The notes below the pieces were generated by a model that saw only the letters and a list, made by a program, of their open reading frames with translations, did no database searches and was not told where the DNA came from. The position numbers and the translations under genes were made by a program. Below are positions 63,271-64,000 of a stretch of DNA of 64,000 nucleotides, piece by piece. Position 1 is the first letter of the stretch; each line of letters starts with the position of its first letter. The stretch is from contig NZ_CP114283.1 in the NCBI RefSeq assembly GCF_027107535.1, forward strand, positions 6,820,001-6,884,000, in the 5' to 3' direction. The stretch is from Streptomyces aurantiacus (GTDB taxonomy: Bacteria > Actinomycetota > Actinomycetes > Streptomycetales > Streptomycetaceae).

Positions 63271-64000
63271 ATGGGACGAGTCACGGAACGACGCAAGGTG
63301 ATCCGCATCCGGGACGGGGCGGTCTCCACCCGCCCGGACACGCTCGTCGCCGAGGAACCACTGGAGATCAGGCTCAACGGAAAACCCCTCGCGATCACGA
63401 TGCGCACCCCGGGCGACGACTTCGCGCTCGCGGCGGGCTTCCTGGTCAGCGAGGGGGTCCTGGGCCGGGCCGACGAGCTGCTGAACATCGTCTACTGCGC
63501 GGGCGCGACCGTGGACGGAAGCAACACCTACAACATCGTCGACGTCCGGACGGCGCCCGGCCTCGTCATTCCCGACATCACGCTCGAACGCAACGTGTAC
63601 ACGACGTCGTCCTGCGGGCTGTGCGGCAAGGCGAGCCTGGACGCGGTCCGTACGACGGCCCGCTGGACGATCGACGACACGCACGGCGACACGACTCCCC
63701 CGGTGCGGCTCGATCCCGGCCTGCTCGCGAGCCTCCCCGACCGGCTGCGCGCGGCGCAGCGCGTGTTCGACCGGACCGGGGGCCTGCACGCGGCGGCCCT
63801 GTTCACCGAGGACGGCGAGCTGGTCGACATCCGGGAGGACGTGGGCCGGCACAACGCCGTCGACAAGCTCGTCGGCCGCGCCCTCCAGAACGGCTCCCTG
63901 CCGCTCTCCCGCACGGTACTGCTGGTCTCCGGGCGGGCCTCCTTCGAGCTGGCCCAGAAGGCGGTGATGGCCGGTATCCCGGTGCTGGCCGCGGTCTCGG
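63271..64000 (+). CDS. fdhD: FdhD sulfurtransferase, incomplete at window end
   Basis: 243 residues are present and the frame is open to the edge. PLEIRLNGKPLAITMRTPGDD and AAGFLVSEGVL open the protein. The persulfide-carrying CxxC is in TTSSCGLCGKAS, and FDRTGGLHAAALFTEDGEL and EDVGRHNAVDKLVG are family signatures. FdhD moves sulphur from IscS-type desulfurase to the molybdenum cofactor of FDH. It begins 6 bases after the FDH iron-sulphur subunit gene and is the natural last gene of this operon. A usual FdhD is about 270-290 residues, so some 30-50 are outside the window. Confidence 0.93.
   Translation, partial: MGRVTERRKVIRIRDGAVSTRPDTLVAEEPLEIRLNGKPLAITMRTPGDDFALAAGFLVSEGVLGRADELLNIVYCAGATVDGSNTYNIVDVRTAPGLVIPDITLERNVYTTSSCGLCGKASLDAVRTTARWTIDDTHGDTTPPVRLDPGLLASLPDRLRAAQRVFDRTGGLHAAALFTEDGELVDIREDVGRHNAVDKLVGRALQNGSLPLSRTVLLVSGRASFELAQKAVMAGIPVLAAVS

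Overview
The window looks like Streptomyces chromosome, or a close actinomycete. GC is very high, GTG/TTG starts and 4-base ATGA/GTGA overlaps are common, and the gene content fits (DHA2 pump beside a divergent TetR gene, ROK and GntR/FadR regulators, Tat substrates, Ebo-type genes). No PKS or NRPS megasynthase, CRISPR array or rRNA is visible.

Region 1 (about 0-20 kb) is an accessory, probably biosynthetic region. A minus-strand operon (KASIII-like enzyme, SRPBCC cyclase, AMP-dependent acid ligase, FAD monooxygenase) diverges from an amidohydrolase/arylamine N-acetyltransferase pair. Next come an HTH regulator, a NAD(P)-binding oxidoreductase, a methyltransferase, two tandem isopenicillin-N-synthase-type dioxygenases sharing a perfectly identical 458-bp block, a DHA2 exporter with a divergent TetR gene, a SnoaL-like protein, a flavodoxin-like oxidoreductase, a VOC protein, a carboxylesterase and an IS701-type transposase relative that seems to have lost its catalytic triad. 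The region ends at a tRNA-Leu(GAG) gene. A recurring GAG(T/C)TGACAGATT box precedes several operons. The product is not recognisable; the pathway may continue left of the window.

Region 2 (20.5-32.7 kb) holds a DUF2254 membrane protein, an aldehyde dehydrogenase, and a C1/C2-acid module: a second sucCD-like pair divergent from a ThDP decarboxylase, formyl-CoA transferase (frc), an ADP-forming acyl-CoA ligase and an OFA-type MFS transporter. This reads as oxalate uptake, CoA activation and decarboxylation.

Region 3 (32.8-53.5 kb, all minus strand) handles sugars or polyols and contains an Ebo-type operon. The Ebo operon is inositol-phosphate synthase, UbiA prenyltransferase, TIM-barrel epimerase, EboA, TatD/EboB, EboE and an alkaline-phosphatase-family protein, nearly all with overlapping ends. 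Upstream lie an ABC sugar importer, a Gfo/Idh dehydrogenase, an epimerase, a secreted glucose/sorbosone-dehydrogenase-like enzyme, a ThuA/DUF1080 lipoprotein and a ROK regulator.

Region 4 (53.5-64 kb) returns to C1 metabolism: a FadR-type GntR regulator, a second KASIII-like enzyme, a second OFA transporter with a 53-residue small partner, a ketopantoate-reductase-like protein, and an NAD-dependent formate dehydrogenase operon. The large FDH subunit is split into two genes encoded in swapped order. fdhD runs off the window end. Formate made by the Region 2 module could be oxidised to CO2 here, giving NADH. A TGTnnACA-type site near the gntR, sucCD/decarboxylase and OFA/FDH promoters suggests common control by the GntR protein.
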